Shown here: positions 37,101 to 48,036 of the stretch, in pieces
Layout of the letters: each line of letters opens with the position of its first letter
Position numbering within the stretch: the first letter of the stretch is position 1
Assembly: GCA_022661535.1 (NCBI GenBank)
Contig: JAKULF010000018.1
Location: 124,001-188,000 of the forward strand
Direction: 5' to 3'
Source: Eutypa lata
Lineage: Eukaryota; Ascomycota; Sordariomycetes; Xylariales; Diatrypaceae
Length of the DNA: 64,000 nucleotides
Program-made: the position numbers and the translations under genes
The notes under the pieces: generated by a model
What the model saw: the letters and a program-made list of their open reading frames with translations, nothing else
Databases searched by the model: none
What the model was told of the DNA's origin: nothing

Positions 37101-37433
37101 CCAGCGATTCCAGAATTCATGGCTGTCGCTCAAGCGATACTTGACGGCCTCGTAACCTTCGCTCCAAAGGCTAAGGGCGGAATCGAATGAGAAGAGTTCT
37201 CGACCTAGCATCTGCTCCTCCTCGGGCCATCCTGCCTCCCCGGTCTGAGAATCGATAAACAGGGACCAGAAATATTCGCAATATGCCAGCCAGACCTTCA
37301 GGCTTCCAGGCTCTGCATTGACGGCACTCTTGAAGAGCTCAACAATCTTGACGCGCGCCTCAAGATCCCTAGCATGCCGACTCTCCTCTTCGACGTATGC
37401 GAGCCAGTTATCCTCGCCCACAGGGTTCACCAT
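34134..37433 (-). CDS. PRP24: PRP24 / SART3-like U4/U6 snRNP assembly factor
   Basis: Single-exon gene of 1099 residues. Prp24/SART3 anneals U4 and U6 snRNAs during spliceosome recycling in the nucleus. Residues 1-530 are HAT (half-TPR) helical repeats (for example LKVWLAYCEYFWSLF, SGQLWARYILTAEEAGLIF), as in SART3 and other non-yeast Prp24 proteins. A nuclear-localisation-like cluster follows (SKRKREV, KRAKN, about 560-580). Four RRMs follow: about 603-675 (AMVTNLPSDVTA), 679-755 (LTLYLSNYPPTADD), 770-846 (REVKVKNVDPKAAENDL) and a weaker one at 896-966 (RSLSLMNIPDTVNDA). The conserved Lsm-binding box (S-N-x-x-F-x-x-x-F-L) is at 1048-1057 as SNADFKALFL. About 42 Gly/Ala/Ser-rich residues follow it, whereas in yeast this box is essentially the C-terminus. 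Start is the first Met, and the frame is continuous. Confidence 0.93.
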   Translation of the reverse strand: MVNPVGEDNWLAYVEEESRHARDLEARVKIVELFKSAVNAEPGSLKVWLAYCEYFWSLFIDSQTGEAGWPEEEQMLGRELFSFDSALSLWSEGYEAVKYRLSDSHEFWNRWVSIELDQLARTRTPVGVRRISHLFRDRLQVPHAAWDNTSQMFSSFLSTYNNAVYETEFKEVTKIAQEAKTAYELREPHELKLNRAVKSGDEQAQKTIMREYMDWEMVQVKHTKNPVFAVCICLGLYSRALTGIFSFDDDIWSNLAVYLSSRHNDAKKSRVQYPLPNTLDVLQRATTHCPWSGQLWARYILTAEEAGLIFQDVEAIKHAATNTKALEKNGMAGILDMYAAWCGYLKRTAMNPNAPEDAADVAEVGLLAALEDVHLWGERLYKDAYRGDPNYRLERILIQFLTEVKGEVDVARSHWVRMSEKAVLADSYDFWLSYYLWEMMIYASKPKGRSPTPVTPGSKTMRVPQLATSVLHRAISRRSVDWPERLMDVYLQHCNDYEQPETLHIALDTVYKARRGVAKRRERENAQVAAAYAAQVQATQQPAADSASQDVSMQDSPSGSKRKREVTPDDAIQGIAKRAKNAEVNGVSNTAASEQHLKRDRENTSAMVTNLPSDVTATALKKYFREYGHINHLNIQKEADGSLSALIEFSSTEDVQSALLRDNKYFGQSQIHVKPGTGLTLYLSNYPPTADDAYMRDLFKDCGDIFTIRWPSLKYNTHRRFCYVSFRDADAAYKATQKDGKVLEGKFKLQCKYSDPAHKKHREGAVAEGREVKVKNVDPKAAENDLKSVFARYGKVSTVRIIKNMGGKNLGTAYVVFETKEGAEGALELNDTKFKAQILQVELSKDTNYKPFSTIKGDRGSTASPSPSPADGYVPVPDEASGKGHGPSAQEIQERSLSLMNIPDTVNDARIRAVVEKHGDIVKLVLRPDREGATVEFTDPTAVGRAALALDGYEITPGHRIRTGSTNDLKDKGGNKRGGAEGGNGSSGGKKPGFMPPPQNIRRPAPGRGGPKRGLGFVAGSTNKNAINANESTKDGGGVEVAAAKPKSNADFKALFLSAGNGGSGGGAAAAGSKAGGANSTVNGTSSSSGAAAAATNDS

Positions 37434-40400
37434 CTTGTCCTTACGCCTTTGCCTATACCCGGACCTATCCCTTTTCCTTTCTTGCCTTTTCTTGCGCGGA
37501 AGTCGAGTGGAGGGTGGAAATTCTTCATATGGTTCGTACCAACGTAGGATTCAACTAAGCGATCCGATATTGTGAGATGGGGGCGAAAAGAGCGCTGATA
37601 CTATAAGGAGACGTAAGTTCCAGGTTGGGCAGGAGAACACGCGGCAAGGCGTTTTTCATATGACCCGTAAAAGAAGATAAAATTTGTCTTTCTCCCTTAG
37701 GTTTTCTTCTCCTTCTTCTATCTTTTCTTCTTTTTTTCTTCCTCCCAAGCCCAACAATTCCAGGAATCAGACAGGTACGTGGTACTGCATATACTGACCA
37801 TATAACACTCCTTAATCACGCAGTTCCAAATACCCTTGTTGTCAAAATTAAGAGATGATTGACGTATGGGTGCAATCGGATTAAGGCGATATCGCGAGCC
37901 TAGTATTGGTTGGTTGGTTGGCTGGTTGGGTGGGTGGTTGTATGTATCCGGTAGCTTCAAGGAATGAATAGAAGGATGGACAAGACGAAGGAATGGTGTG
38001 AGTCCTGATTAGATAGATTAGGTATGTAGGTACCTTCACCTACATGAACATGCTAAATTTGCCTCAGTGTAGAATGACGGATACCTTAAGATACTGGAAT
38101 GCGAGGATGCGAAGATGCATGTAGGAGCGGTACGATGCGATGCGATGCGGTGTGATGTCGTAGGAGAGAGTACGTGCCACCTGGAACGTAAACCAAGTAA
38201 AAACTAAAAACTCAAAAGAACAAACAGTCTCATTGTTTCGGAGAAGCAGTACCGGTAGGCAGGTAATGTAGAACCATGTGGCTACGAGTTTGAAACAATC
38301 AACACCAGATGCGCGATGGAGATTTTTTTTGGGACTTCTTTTTTTTCTATTTTAGCAGGGGATCCAGGGGTCCCTGCGATGATCGACATTTACGGCTGTA
38401 CGTGTGTAGTACACTATTAGGTACCCATTTGGTGTTAACATCACGCGCCATAAAGCTGTGTAGCTTCAGAATACCGCGAACTACCACGCTTGTAGCCTTT
38501 AAGTACCCTAAGGATAGGTGCATTTAACGGCTATTCAGCTGTTGGATACTACCTAAGGGTCTACTTAAGGGTCTACTAGGGACCGACCTTACAAACAGCT
38601 TAGCTACTGTAGGTAGGTGTATGTACGTAAGTATGATGTATGTATGTATGTATATGCCGCTGCATACGAAGCATATGCAACTACCTAGTAGTAGTAGTAG
38701 GAATTATCCCGCTCTTCTGACACACTACGTAATTTGTTCCATGTGAGAACCTTAGAATTATTATAGGACAAACACATGCAGATGTTTCTTGTGTATGGGT
38801 GTAGGTGAATGAATACCTACACATAACTACCTTGTACAGCACATACATAAGGTAGTTATACAGGGGATGAAAAAGGAAGGAGCTTGCACAATATGCCGCC
38901 TATGTACTATAAGTCTGGGCTGGGCTGGTCTAAGGCCGGAAATAGTCAACCATCTTCTTCGGATGTGTAATGATCTCCATACATTATATATGGGTAGATG
39001 GTTAAGGTACACATATGTCTTAGATGCTTCAAGCCCGCCAGCCCGCTCGATCACGCCTTACTGTGCTTACCTCATTAATGTTAAGAGATACGAAGTACGA
39101 AGTATTCCTGGGCCCAATTCACTACATAGAGACATATGGGTATGTAAGTAGTTACCTGGGTAAGTACATATGTATATAAGTTAACACCTAAAGTTGCACG
39201 TGTAATGTTGGGTTAATGCCGCGCCTACCTATCAACTCCCAGGTAAAATACCAAAATATCCCTGCTCGGAGGAATTCCGGTGGGGACTAATTCAATTCCG
39301 TTATAGGTGATAACTTCTAGGTAGGTACATACTTAGGTAAGTACGTACATAGTTATCACAAAATGGCAGATGGAATGCTTATATACGTAATATTATCCCG
39401 AGCCCCCGAGACGGCACGGTCACTTCCATTGAGTCATGACTAAGGATTTACGATTACTCAACCGGTCTAATAAACTGGAAGAAAAAGAAGACAGAAAAGA
39501 AAGACACGGGATACAGGAACATCGTATTTTCATTACGTTGGCGCTATGTTGTAGAGATAAAACTAACGGGCACTACTCGGTGTTTGCCGGAGTTGCGCCC
39601 GAACGCCGGACCGTCCACTCCAGAAACCGATTCGTCAACCCGTATGGGACCTTTCTGGATCAAGTACTCCATACCTACTTACTTTCATGTTCGGTACATA
39701 AAACAGATAGAAAACATGAACATCAGAAGGTTGTTCTGCATGTAGGTAGGTACATACCTAGCACATACATAGGAACTTTAGGCGCCGCAACCCCCCACTG
39801 CCGGATTAATCCACCGTACACGTTTCGAATATTGCTCGCATGGGAGCGCACATGCTACATGGATTGCGCCGGGCAGGAAATTGGCGATCATTGCATCCAG
39901 AATCGGGTCCTCCCAGGTGGGCAATATGCACTCATAGCACTCAAGGTGCACTGTAGGTATCGGAGTGTGCAGGTCATCCGCAATTTGTGTAATAAGCGTA
40001 TCGGTCCGTCGACTATGGGACGAGGGTATCCAGGGCGGGTTGTATGTTTTTCAGACAATGTAATAAACGGGGCTAGGCCATGCACTCCAAGTCACCTTGC
40101 GCCGAAAATCGAACCACCACAGGAACACCTCCGAACTCAGCGCAAGCTCCGCCCTGGCTGGCTGGATGGATGTTCCTTTTTTGGAGGAGGGGGGAAAAGA
40201 GTGTGACCCCCTTCCAGATGCCGTCTGCGGTGCCAGCCCCTCGAGACCAACGAGAGGATCCAGTCAAGGAAGGGGTCTAGGTCTAGGCCGCCATCGACCC
40301 TGCCGTTAGCCGAATTATCTCGCACGCGCGATGCACCATGTCGTCATCGTCTTGCCTACTTTAATTTCCTTCTTTAGGGCTACAGAGCAATCTAATCCGA

Positions 40401-40805
40401 ACGTCAGTGGAGCCACCCGTGAGGTTTTTGTTAGACTTGGATAGGATAGATAACTCCATTTGCCTGTTACCGCTCTCAGCACTTATGACAGGCCTATTCA
40501 CAACCAATGCATATTGACCCCCAAGATTCATTGTCACTACCGCCTGCAACGAGTCGAAATAATTCAAGGTAATCGTTTTAATTGAGTAAATAGGCCAGGT
40601 GAATAGCAAGCAACACTTCAGAAGCTCATCCACACAGACAACCTATATATAGCCAGCTATAAACACATATTAGACCGCATATTAACTTAGGTTGAACTTC
40701 ATTATGGCGTTCTCACTCCCAATCGTAGTAGCTAGTATGAAACAAGCACGTCGAAAATCCTGCACAATCCTCGAACTCGCCTTCCACCTTCTCGCCTCCC
40801 AAGCA
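37434..40805. other. Large intergenic region (3.4 kb) with GGTA/TACC tracts
   Basis: Contains the PRP24 promoter side and many tetranucleotide tracts: GGTT/GGGT near 37909-37935, ATGT near 38636-38652, and GGTA/TACC/TACG near 38610-38635, 39155-39180, 39315-39350 and 39740-39760. A 256-codon plus-strand open frame (39436-40206) is longer than expected by chance, but its codons run through one of these tracts and it matches no family I know. I do not call it a gene. Confidence 0.5.
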
Positions 40806-42202
40806 TCACTGGCGAACCCAGTGCAGCTCCGTCTCGGACGGCTTCTCGGTATCTGTCGCTATCTCCTGAAGCTCCCAGGCGGGTTCCATGACGAGACAGG
40901 CTAGGCTAATAGGTGGAAGCTTCTTCTCTCGTGCTTCAATTTCGAGCTTAGTCTCCGTATTGACAGAATGGACCCAGCCATAGTAATAATCGTAAACTCT
41001 GTTGCCCCTGGTAATGTGGTATGCTGTATCTGCGTAGACCTGTGCTCTGGCTAGTCCTCGCTTTACAAAACTAAGCACTACGCTTTTATACAGCCCATTT
41101 TGAATGGTTAGATCGTAAGGATGGCATTCATGATCTCTCAGGTTGTCTAGGTACTCATTCCATGTCATCATATCCTGCTTCGAGTTGACCAATATGTTGG
41201 CTCGGAGCACCGTCGCAACTTGATTCGTCTCGGCTTCCTTGTAAGGATCTACAAGAAGCACTGAATCTTCAAGTTCTAGGATGTTATTGAGTTTTCGTGG
41301 TCCGCCATGTTGGCACAGGAATTCAAATGCCACAAAGGAGATTTGTTGCACCGATGGAAAGGCGTCGCTAAATCCATACATGAGAATATGGTCGGGGCCT
41401 AAAAGAGCTTTACCTGGGTATCGACGCCAAATCATGTGTCTAGCTACTGTTGTGAATGACCACAGGCTTCTAAGAACTTGTGAAAACTGGACCTGCGTAT
41501 ACCAGATACGAGATGACTTATTCGTTAGATTCATATGAGGATTATATAACCTGGGACCGAATAGAGGTATCGGGAAATGCGTATAGCGGAGTTGCTCGAG
41601 GTCAATAAGTAAGGCATCCCGATCCGGGTTGAACCATGTATGGGAACATGGAAATATACTATGTTGATTTTCCACTGACAAGCCTACAGGTTCGTAACGA
41701 AGTTGCTGGTATCGTCCTCTAGAGAAGTGATAGGCTTCTCGGCAAGTCAGTGCGATAGACGGTGGTGGCAGTGGTCTCATACCAAGATATGGCAGTGATA
41801 CCGGTCCTTCAGGATGGAACATGAGCACTCTCTCAGGGAATGCAGCCTCATAAATCATGTGTCGTAGCTCCGCTGCGAGTATACGGAAACAGGGTCTTGC
41901 ATGCGCTCCACTACCCTGCGACCCATTTTCGCTGTTGGTAGCTCTGGAACTGGCGGAGGAGGAGTTCTTGTATTGCGCAACTACTGAGCCCCCTTTGGCT
42001 ATGGAGGCTATTGAGTCCTCTAGCTTTTGGAGCCTATCATCATTGCGAAGAGCTGTTAAGGTGTCAGTTTTCATTTCGGGAGTATCAAAGGTAGTAATTA
42101 GACATGCTCACTCTGCCCTTGGATGTCCTCCAGTTTGGTCATGATAGCCTCTAGCGACTGCTGCAGGAGGCCAAAGGTCGGATGAGTAGTTGAAGGATCC
42201 AT
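40806..42202 (-). CDS. 2EXR-domain protein
   Basis: Two exons (42112-42202 and 40806-42052) join in phase to give 445 residues. Exon 1 begins MDPSTTHPTFGLLQQSLEA and forms a short amphipathic helix or coiled coil continuing into exon 2 (EAIMTKLEDIQ, RLQKLEDSIASIAK). After a Ser-rich linker comes the 2EXR signature near residues 85-110: FRILAAELRHMIYEAAFPERVLMF, then PSIALTCREAYHFSRGRY. These match the fungal 2EXR pattern 'F..LP.ElR..IW..alp.R...' with 'llxvcrEsr'. Function of the family is unknown; it is strongly expanded in filamentous ascomycetes. The ATG at 42074 lies within the intron and is a less likely start because the upstream ATG with a GTGAGC donor gives a continuous coiled coil. 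Confidence 0.8.
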
Positions 42203-44812
42203 CTTTGACAGACAGAACTTGGCATGATCAATGGTGAAAGGTGATGATGAATGGAGAGAAGGTATATTGGTGCGTCTTGTGTCCAGTCCCGCCTTGAGTG
42301 GTGCAGAGAACCAGGGTAGGCAGTTTATGTGAATGAAGAAGCTGGAACTGCTTTGATTCTAAGGTGGAAGAAAGCTGGCAGTGTCTACTTGGGTAGGTAG
42401 TTAAGGATAAATCGTGCCTGCCTTGAACTGAAATCCTCAAACCAGTAAATATTATGGCAAGCACCCTTCACCCTTGGATGGCAACTACCTACATACATAT
42501 GTACATCAACCTCACATGTACACAATGGCCTGGTACAAACAACTCAACATTCATTTCTACCTGGGCGGTTTACCATCGTATACCAACATGTGCGTAACAT
42601 GTAAAATTTAATTTGAAACCACCTAGGTATTATGTAATGAACGTGCCTACCTGGGCTTAAATGGATTATCAAATCCGCAGATAGACTACAGCTGATTTCC
42701 CTAGCTCTTGCCATCATCAGACTTAGAAAATGTATTAACTAATGTCGGGTTGAATGACACTTCCGGTACTCTTTATTCTCACCATCTGCTTCCTCTCAGC
42801 CCCTGTATTGTCTTACCAGATTATCTTACATGGCTGATCTATAATTATCCTATGCATATTAAGATATGGTTGATGAATTGCAATATCTCTGCCCCTTGCA
42901 TTTAGACAGTTGGTTTGGTTAGATGACATTCAAAACTAATGGAGAGCACCTGCATATATGCTAGAAAACATATTCCGACCGTCTGAGAAAATAGACTGGA
43001 GTGAATAGATCTTTGGTTGGAATCAAATATGTATATGGATATCACTTCGTACTCCAGGCTCTACTGGGTTGAAACTCGACTAACTATACCTATATGTAGG
43101 TACTTCTGGGCCAAATATAATCATTATATCGCCTTTTAGAGGAGACTACTTCGGTATTATGGCAACTATAGAACTGCAAGCCGCTGCCAATCCCTAAGCG
43201 GTTGATGATACAAGTCCGCATTCAACACCTACCTGGGTGCCATCTGCACGTTGAGTGTTCAGTGTACAATTTACCCTATATAGTAAAGCTCATGTTCATT
43301 TGAATGTAGTTTCGAGTTCCCTTCTGTCCCTATCGTTGCCGTTCAACCTCATTAATACGATATTCTTAGAGTTCACTAAACAAAACGCCATTTTAAATAT
43401 TACGACCGCAACTTGGATCCCAGGGCAAAATAATTGTCTTGGCATTATAGAAGGGTTATTTATGTTAGTGTGGTCTTTGTTTTGAGTATTTCGGCGCGCT
43501 ATCTTGTACATGCAGTACTAACATCGAGAAAAGTAACTTGGTAACCAAAAGAAATATCGCAAGATTTCAAAGATGCCTGATCGGTAGGACCAACTAGATA
43601 GGTGTCTCGGAACTTCAGCTGATGCTAGAGACAGATGGCAAAAGTTCAAGTACGTCCGACGTTATGCTCATGGGACTTGGAATTTGTATAGAGCTATGTG
43701 TAACGACAGAATCGTCAACCTCACACGTACAGTTGAACTTAGCGTTGAAAATTCACGATATTCATTTTTCATGTATTCATTCATACTCTCAAGGCGTTAG
43801 TTTCCCTTAGCTTCAGGTCTATCACACTGCTCATTACGCATCCTCTAGCTTCAAGACATAGCGAACTTAGTTCTCGGTTCTGAATGTATTGACGGGCCAT
43901 CACATGTGGAATCTCAGAGTTCCTATCATGACGCAACTGTGCAGAGCGCGATGGTTAGAGACTGAGTGACTGGGGCTTGATCAACATGCGGGAGGATCTC
44001 ACCCACCAAGACTTCCATAGATCCGCCTTGTCCCACAACGATGAACAGTGCTTCACTCACTTGTAAGCCATACACGCCTCATAGAATATAAGGAGCCATA
44101 GCCACCCCCCACTTTCATGAAACAACCTCTCCGCTGCTGCCAACCTGACATGCGCCGATGGAGCTTTTTTCTTTCTTTGGAGCATCACGTGGGAAAACAA
44201 CGTTATCAGATCTGCTCGAAGAAGACGTCAGGCGAGTGGTGGTTGAATTAGAGTTAAACACAACTTTTCGTTTGCCGTGGCCATTCTTGCATCGCCAGCT
44301 CATCCTTCATCTGGTTCGCTTAGAGAGGAAGTTATGATGGGCTACCGCATCGTCCTCCAAAATGCGACGCTCGCGGTGATAGGCTGCAGCTGTGACAACT
44401 GGTCTGTCCAGTGCCCGCCACGTCAACCCGAGTGAGGTCCAAGGCGATCTCGCGAAATTTATATGGGGTTCAAAGAGTGGCTCTATCTTGCGATAATGCC
44501 CTATAGCCGGCTCCCGACGAATGCTCTGTAATCAAATAACCCGCCGGCAATCGTGACACGGAAATGGACCCGGATATGCTGAGCGACGTTATGCTTGGGG
44601 AGAAGCGAGCGCTTTCGCATGATGCCCGACCGGATCTGACGTGTATAAAATCAGAAACCTCTTTATTAGGCTCAGGTGTAAATTCCTGAGCCCCCCTTTT
44701 TCTTTGTTCTCTTATCCTTGGAACTCTTGAATGCCTTGCTGCATGTTTCTGAGAAGATCAGGGGCACCGTCGCAAGTCCGGTCTAGGCGAGTAGCCTGAC
44801 CTGTTCGACATC
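42203..44812. other. Intergenic region between 2EXR gene and AAA+ ATPase gene
   Basis: Holds divergent promoter regions for both flanks. A CACGTG palindrome lies at 44186-44191, and a CRE/TATA pair lies near the ATPase start. Short frames (42708-42905, 43255-43485, 43622-43810) have no recognisable content. Confidence 0.4.
44637..44650 (+). promoter_or_regulatory. Candidate bZIP half-site plus TATA box upstream of AAA+ ATPase gene
   Basis: TGACGTG (44637-44643) directly abuts TATAAAA (44644-44650), about 163 nt upstream of the ATG at 44813. Position is plausible for a core promoter; assignment is by motif only. Confidence 0.35.
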
Positions 44813-47334
44813 ATGGCTAGAAGCATCTCTTCCGCTTCATCGAGCAGCTCGTCCTCATGCCGCACCTGCACGAGCTTTACCTCCACCAGCAGCAGCTCTT
44901 CTGTATCAAGCAGGGGGAACGTCAAGTCGCCGGAGAAGAACACCGTCAAATACACTATCCCCGAGTGGTTCCTCACGCACAACATCAAATCACCAGCTGA
45001 GCTTAAGGGCTTGGAGACCGCCATCAACTTATGCGATGAAGAGCCCCAACACACCTGTTACCAGAAGGATGAAGCTCAGGAACGCAAGCGCACCACAGAA
45101 CTCGGCTGGGACGATGACTGGGCCGGCTACTATGTCTTCCGCGATCTATTTGCAGAGCTGAGAGATACCACGGCATCAGCACTAGTTCGCAGCGGCCGCA
45201 GAGGGAGGTTGCCCTCGTCCACTCAGGGTGTTGTTCTCCGTTCGTCGGTCAAGGGCGGTAGAGAGTTCCTCGATGAGATGGTTCATCACGTGGCCAAGGA
45301 CCTAGAGGTGACGCTCGTGTCGATCAGCATGGAGGATATCGAGGACATGGGTTGGGAATTCGACCAGCAGGATCTGGAGACCAACCCGGACAGCGAGGGG
45401 TCCTCCGAGGCGGGAGAGGAGCCGGACCGCGAGTCTTTCATGGGCCCCGCTCTGCATTACTTTGCTACCGATGGCAAGAAGAATGCTTCCGAAGAAGCCT
45501 GGAGTAGGCATAAGAGGGCCTTTTCCGCTATCCTCGATGCTCCAAAGTTGAAGACTGACGTGGGAGGGCAAGCAACGGAAGCTTCCGCGTCTATGTCTGA
45601 GAGAAGACCGTTCGTGCTCTATTTCCGCGATGTGAAACGGATGCTGGACGTCGACAAGAGTTGCAAATTCCTAGACAGACTGCAGGAATGCGTGGAGCAA
45701 AGGCGACGATCTGGTGAGAGTATTGCTCTCGTCGTTGGGCTGTCTCACGCAGGGACGTCTGACGAAGACACCTCGGGGGCCGTGTCGTGCCAGTGGAGGC
45801 CATGCCACTGTTGCTGTTGGATCTGCGAGGACTGCAATGACCATGGCTGTAAGACTCGCACGTGCGAGCCAGAACGGATCAGGGACAGATTGCTCGCAGA
45901 GAAGACCCCGATAATCACCATGACGCCCTCCAAGATTACCGAGAAGCTCTTGGAGAGTTATAAGGAGAAGAAAGAAGGGGTATTTTCTGGAGATATCAAC
46001 CTTCGGCGACTCCAACGTGCGCTTCGCTTGCAAGTTCCACAATACTTCACCCCCGAAGTTCTACAGCCACAATCCAACTGGTCAAAAGACTTCGGCAGGA
46101 AGTCGCTCGAAGACTCTCTCTGGTCTGAACTCGAAGTGGATAGAGCCGCAGATCAGATTGCTGGTAAGGCTTGGAAGAGATCCCAGCTCGATCTGAATGA
46201 CGTTGGTGCTGTCCTACGCCGCATGAGTCTCTTGAAAGGGGATAGCCCTCTCCGCGAAGAAGTCGTTCCGCCCAGCGACAATGGCAACGATGAGAGACGC
46301 AAGTCAACGGCGTGGAAGAACAAGATGAGAGAGGTTAGGTCTCAATGCAGCCAACATGAGGAAAACCTTTTATCATGTGTTGTTAACTCTAGTAAGTGCT
46401 ACCAACACATAAGGTCTGCCTACTATTGACTAGGGATACTAAATTACCAGCAGATGACCTTCAATCGACATACGACGATGTAATCCTCGATGACGAGGTT
46501 AAAGATACTATGAGGTTTTTAGTATCCCAGTCTCAGTTTTCTCCCGACGTCACCTCCCATTACCTACTATCGCAGATTAAGATCAAAGGCGCCCTCCTCT
46601 ACGGCCCCCCCGGCACGGGGAAGACGCATTTGGCCCGCGCCATTGCCAAGGAGTCCGGGGCAACGATGCTTGCGGTGGATTGCGCAACCATGATGTCGCA
46701 GTGGGTAGGAGAAACCGAGAAGTACATCCGAGCGGCGTTCTCGCTCGCTGCCAAGCTGTCTCCGTGCATCCTCTTCATCGACGAGGTAGACTCTCTCTTC
46801 TACCACCGCCGCTTCAACGACAAGACCTGGGAACGTAGTGCTATCACGCAGTTCCTGATGGAGATGGATGGGCTAGGGCAGAGGAAGGATGCTCCGTTCG
46901 TGATGGTCGCGACTAACCGACCTATGGACCTAGACGATGCCTTCTTGCGCCGCCTACCTCAGAAGATACCGTTCGGGCTGCCGAACCATACTTCGCGGTC
47001 TAAGATACTTAGGCTATTCCTCAAGGAGGAAGACCTAGACCCCCTCGTCAACATCGAGGCGCTCGCCACGATAACCGAGGGCTACTCTGGCTCCGACCTG
47101 CGCAGTTTATGTGCGGAGGCGGCACTGCTCTGGGCCATAGAACAGGCGAAAGCAAGTCCTGAGAATAGCCAAGATGGATCTGTCAACTCGATCTCATCCA
47201 AACTATGCCTCACCAAGCCTCACTTCGCGAAAGCGCTGCTTAAGATCCGACCATCCGTCTCAAGAAGCTTCCTAGGGGACCTAAACAAATTCACTCGGCG
47301 TTTTACACCGAATATAAGAGGTATGCAGATATAA
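44813..47334 (+). CDS. AAA+ ATPase, Msp1/ATAD1-like, with degenerate N-terminal AAA module
   Basis: Two exons (44813-46391, 46451-47334) give 820 residues. The C-terminal AAA module is complete: Walker A GPPGTGKT at about 578-585, pore-loop region MMSQWVGETEKYIRAAF, Walker B CILFIDEVDSLF near 632-642, sensor-1 ATNRP, and the arginine-finger segment LDDAFLRRLPQKIPFGLP near 687-704. The last is the wording of the Msp1/ATAD1/spastin clade, whose members extract membrane proteins or sever polymers. The N-terminal half contains a second, degenerate nucleotide-binding region: VVLRSSVKGGREFLDEMVHHVAK resembles a lost P-loop, and RPFVLYFRDVKRML a lost Walker B. A Cys-rich patch near 325-350 (CHCCCWICEDC, DHGCKTRTC) could bind metal. 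The first 40 residues are Ser-rich. The acceptor is CAGCAG (tandem). No transmembrane segment or strong transit peptide is apparent. Confidence 0.87.
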
Positions 47335-48036
47335 CATGAGTTACCCCGAACTATAACGGACACTGATTACTATCTCCATGTCCACGTAGTGGTGGAGGAA
47401 AACAGCATCGTATAAAGGATGGAAATCAATATTTTTTAGTCGTATACGTCGTTAGCGGTCTGTCTTAGAGACCCGTTATGCCCCGGACCCATTCGGTCCT
47501 CCTCCAATTTTCTGGGATGTCCTACCCCAGTCCTGTACTCTCTTTGTTTATAAGATATCTAAGGAGTATGGTAGTCTTGTGATGCGGATTTGATTCTTGT
47601 TTTCTCATGATTTGAGTACGCCCTTGAGACCAATTGGTAATTGTTGGTTACCAAGCGCCTGTATTCAAAATTCTTAGGCAGTCGCCGAGTTTTCTACAAT
47701 TGTTTGGTTATTTTGAAATCGTATGTAGTTCTAGTTACAACAGTTGACACACGTTGATATCCCCTTACCTATGTAGTCACACGAAGCACGAAAATTTCAA
47801 TATTGTAGAACAAGGTAATAATGCTGGCAAACCATTCGACTCTCATACGTTACAGCTCGGAGGCTATCTCTTGCATTTAGGTTTCATAAATCATAATACA
47901 TGTAAAAATAGCTATTAAGAATCATAATAATAACTGGCAGCATAACCATTTTAGTTGCAAACCAGCAGACATACGAAGAGTTAAAATGGAGACGACAGAA
48001 TCCCCCCTTTTCTCCCCCCTACACACTTCCCCTGAA
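47335..48036. other. Convergent intergenic region, AAA+ ATPase / DUF1996-WSC
   Basis: 3' ends of two converging genes. AT-rich, with no gene or notable repeat. Confidence 0.4.

Noticed and set aside
40080..40150. tRNA-like GGTTCGATT segment on the minus strand
   Set aside because: No complementary T-stem, acceptor stem or anticodon arm could be drawn around it.
41950..42074. ATG at 42074 as the start of the 2EXR protein
   Set aside because: It lies inside an intron in the preferred model; the upstream ATG at 42202 with a GTGAGC donor and CTTAACAG acceptor gives an in-phase continuous coiled coil.
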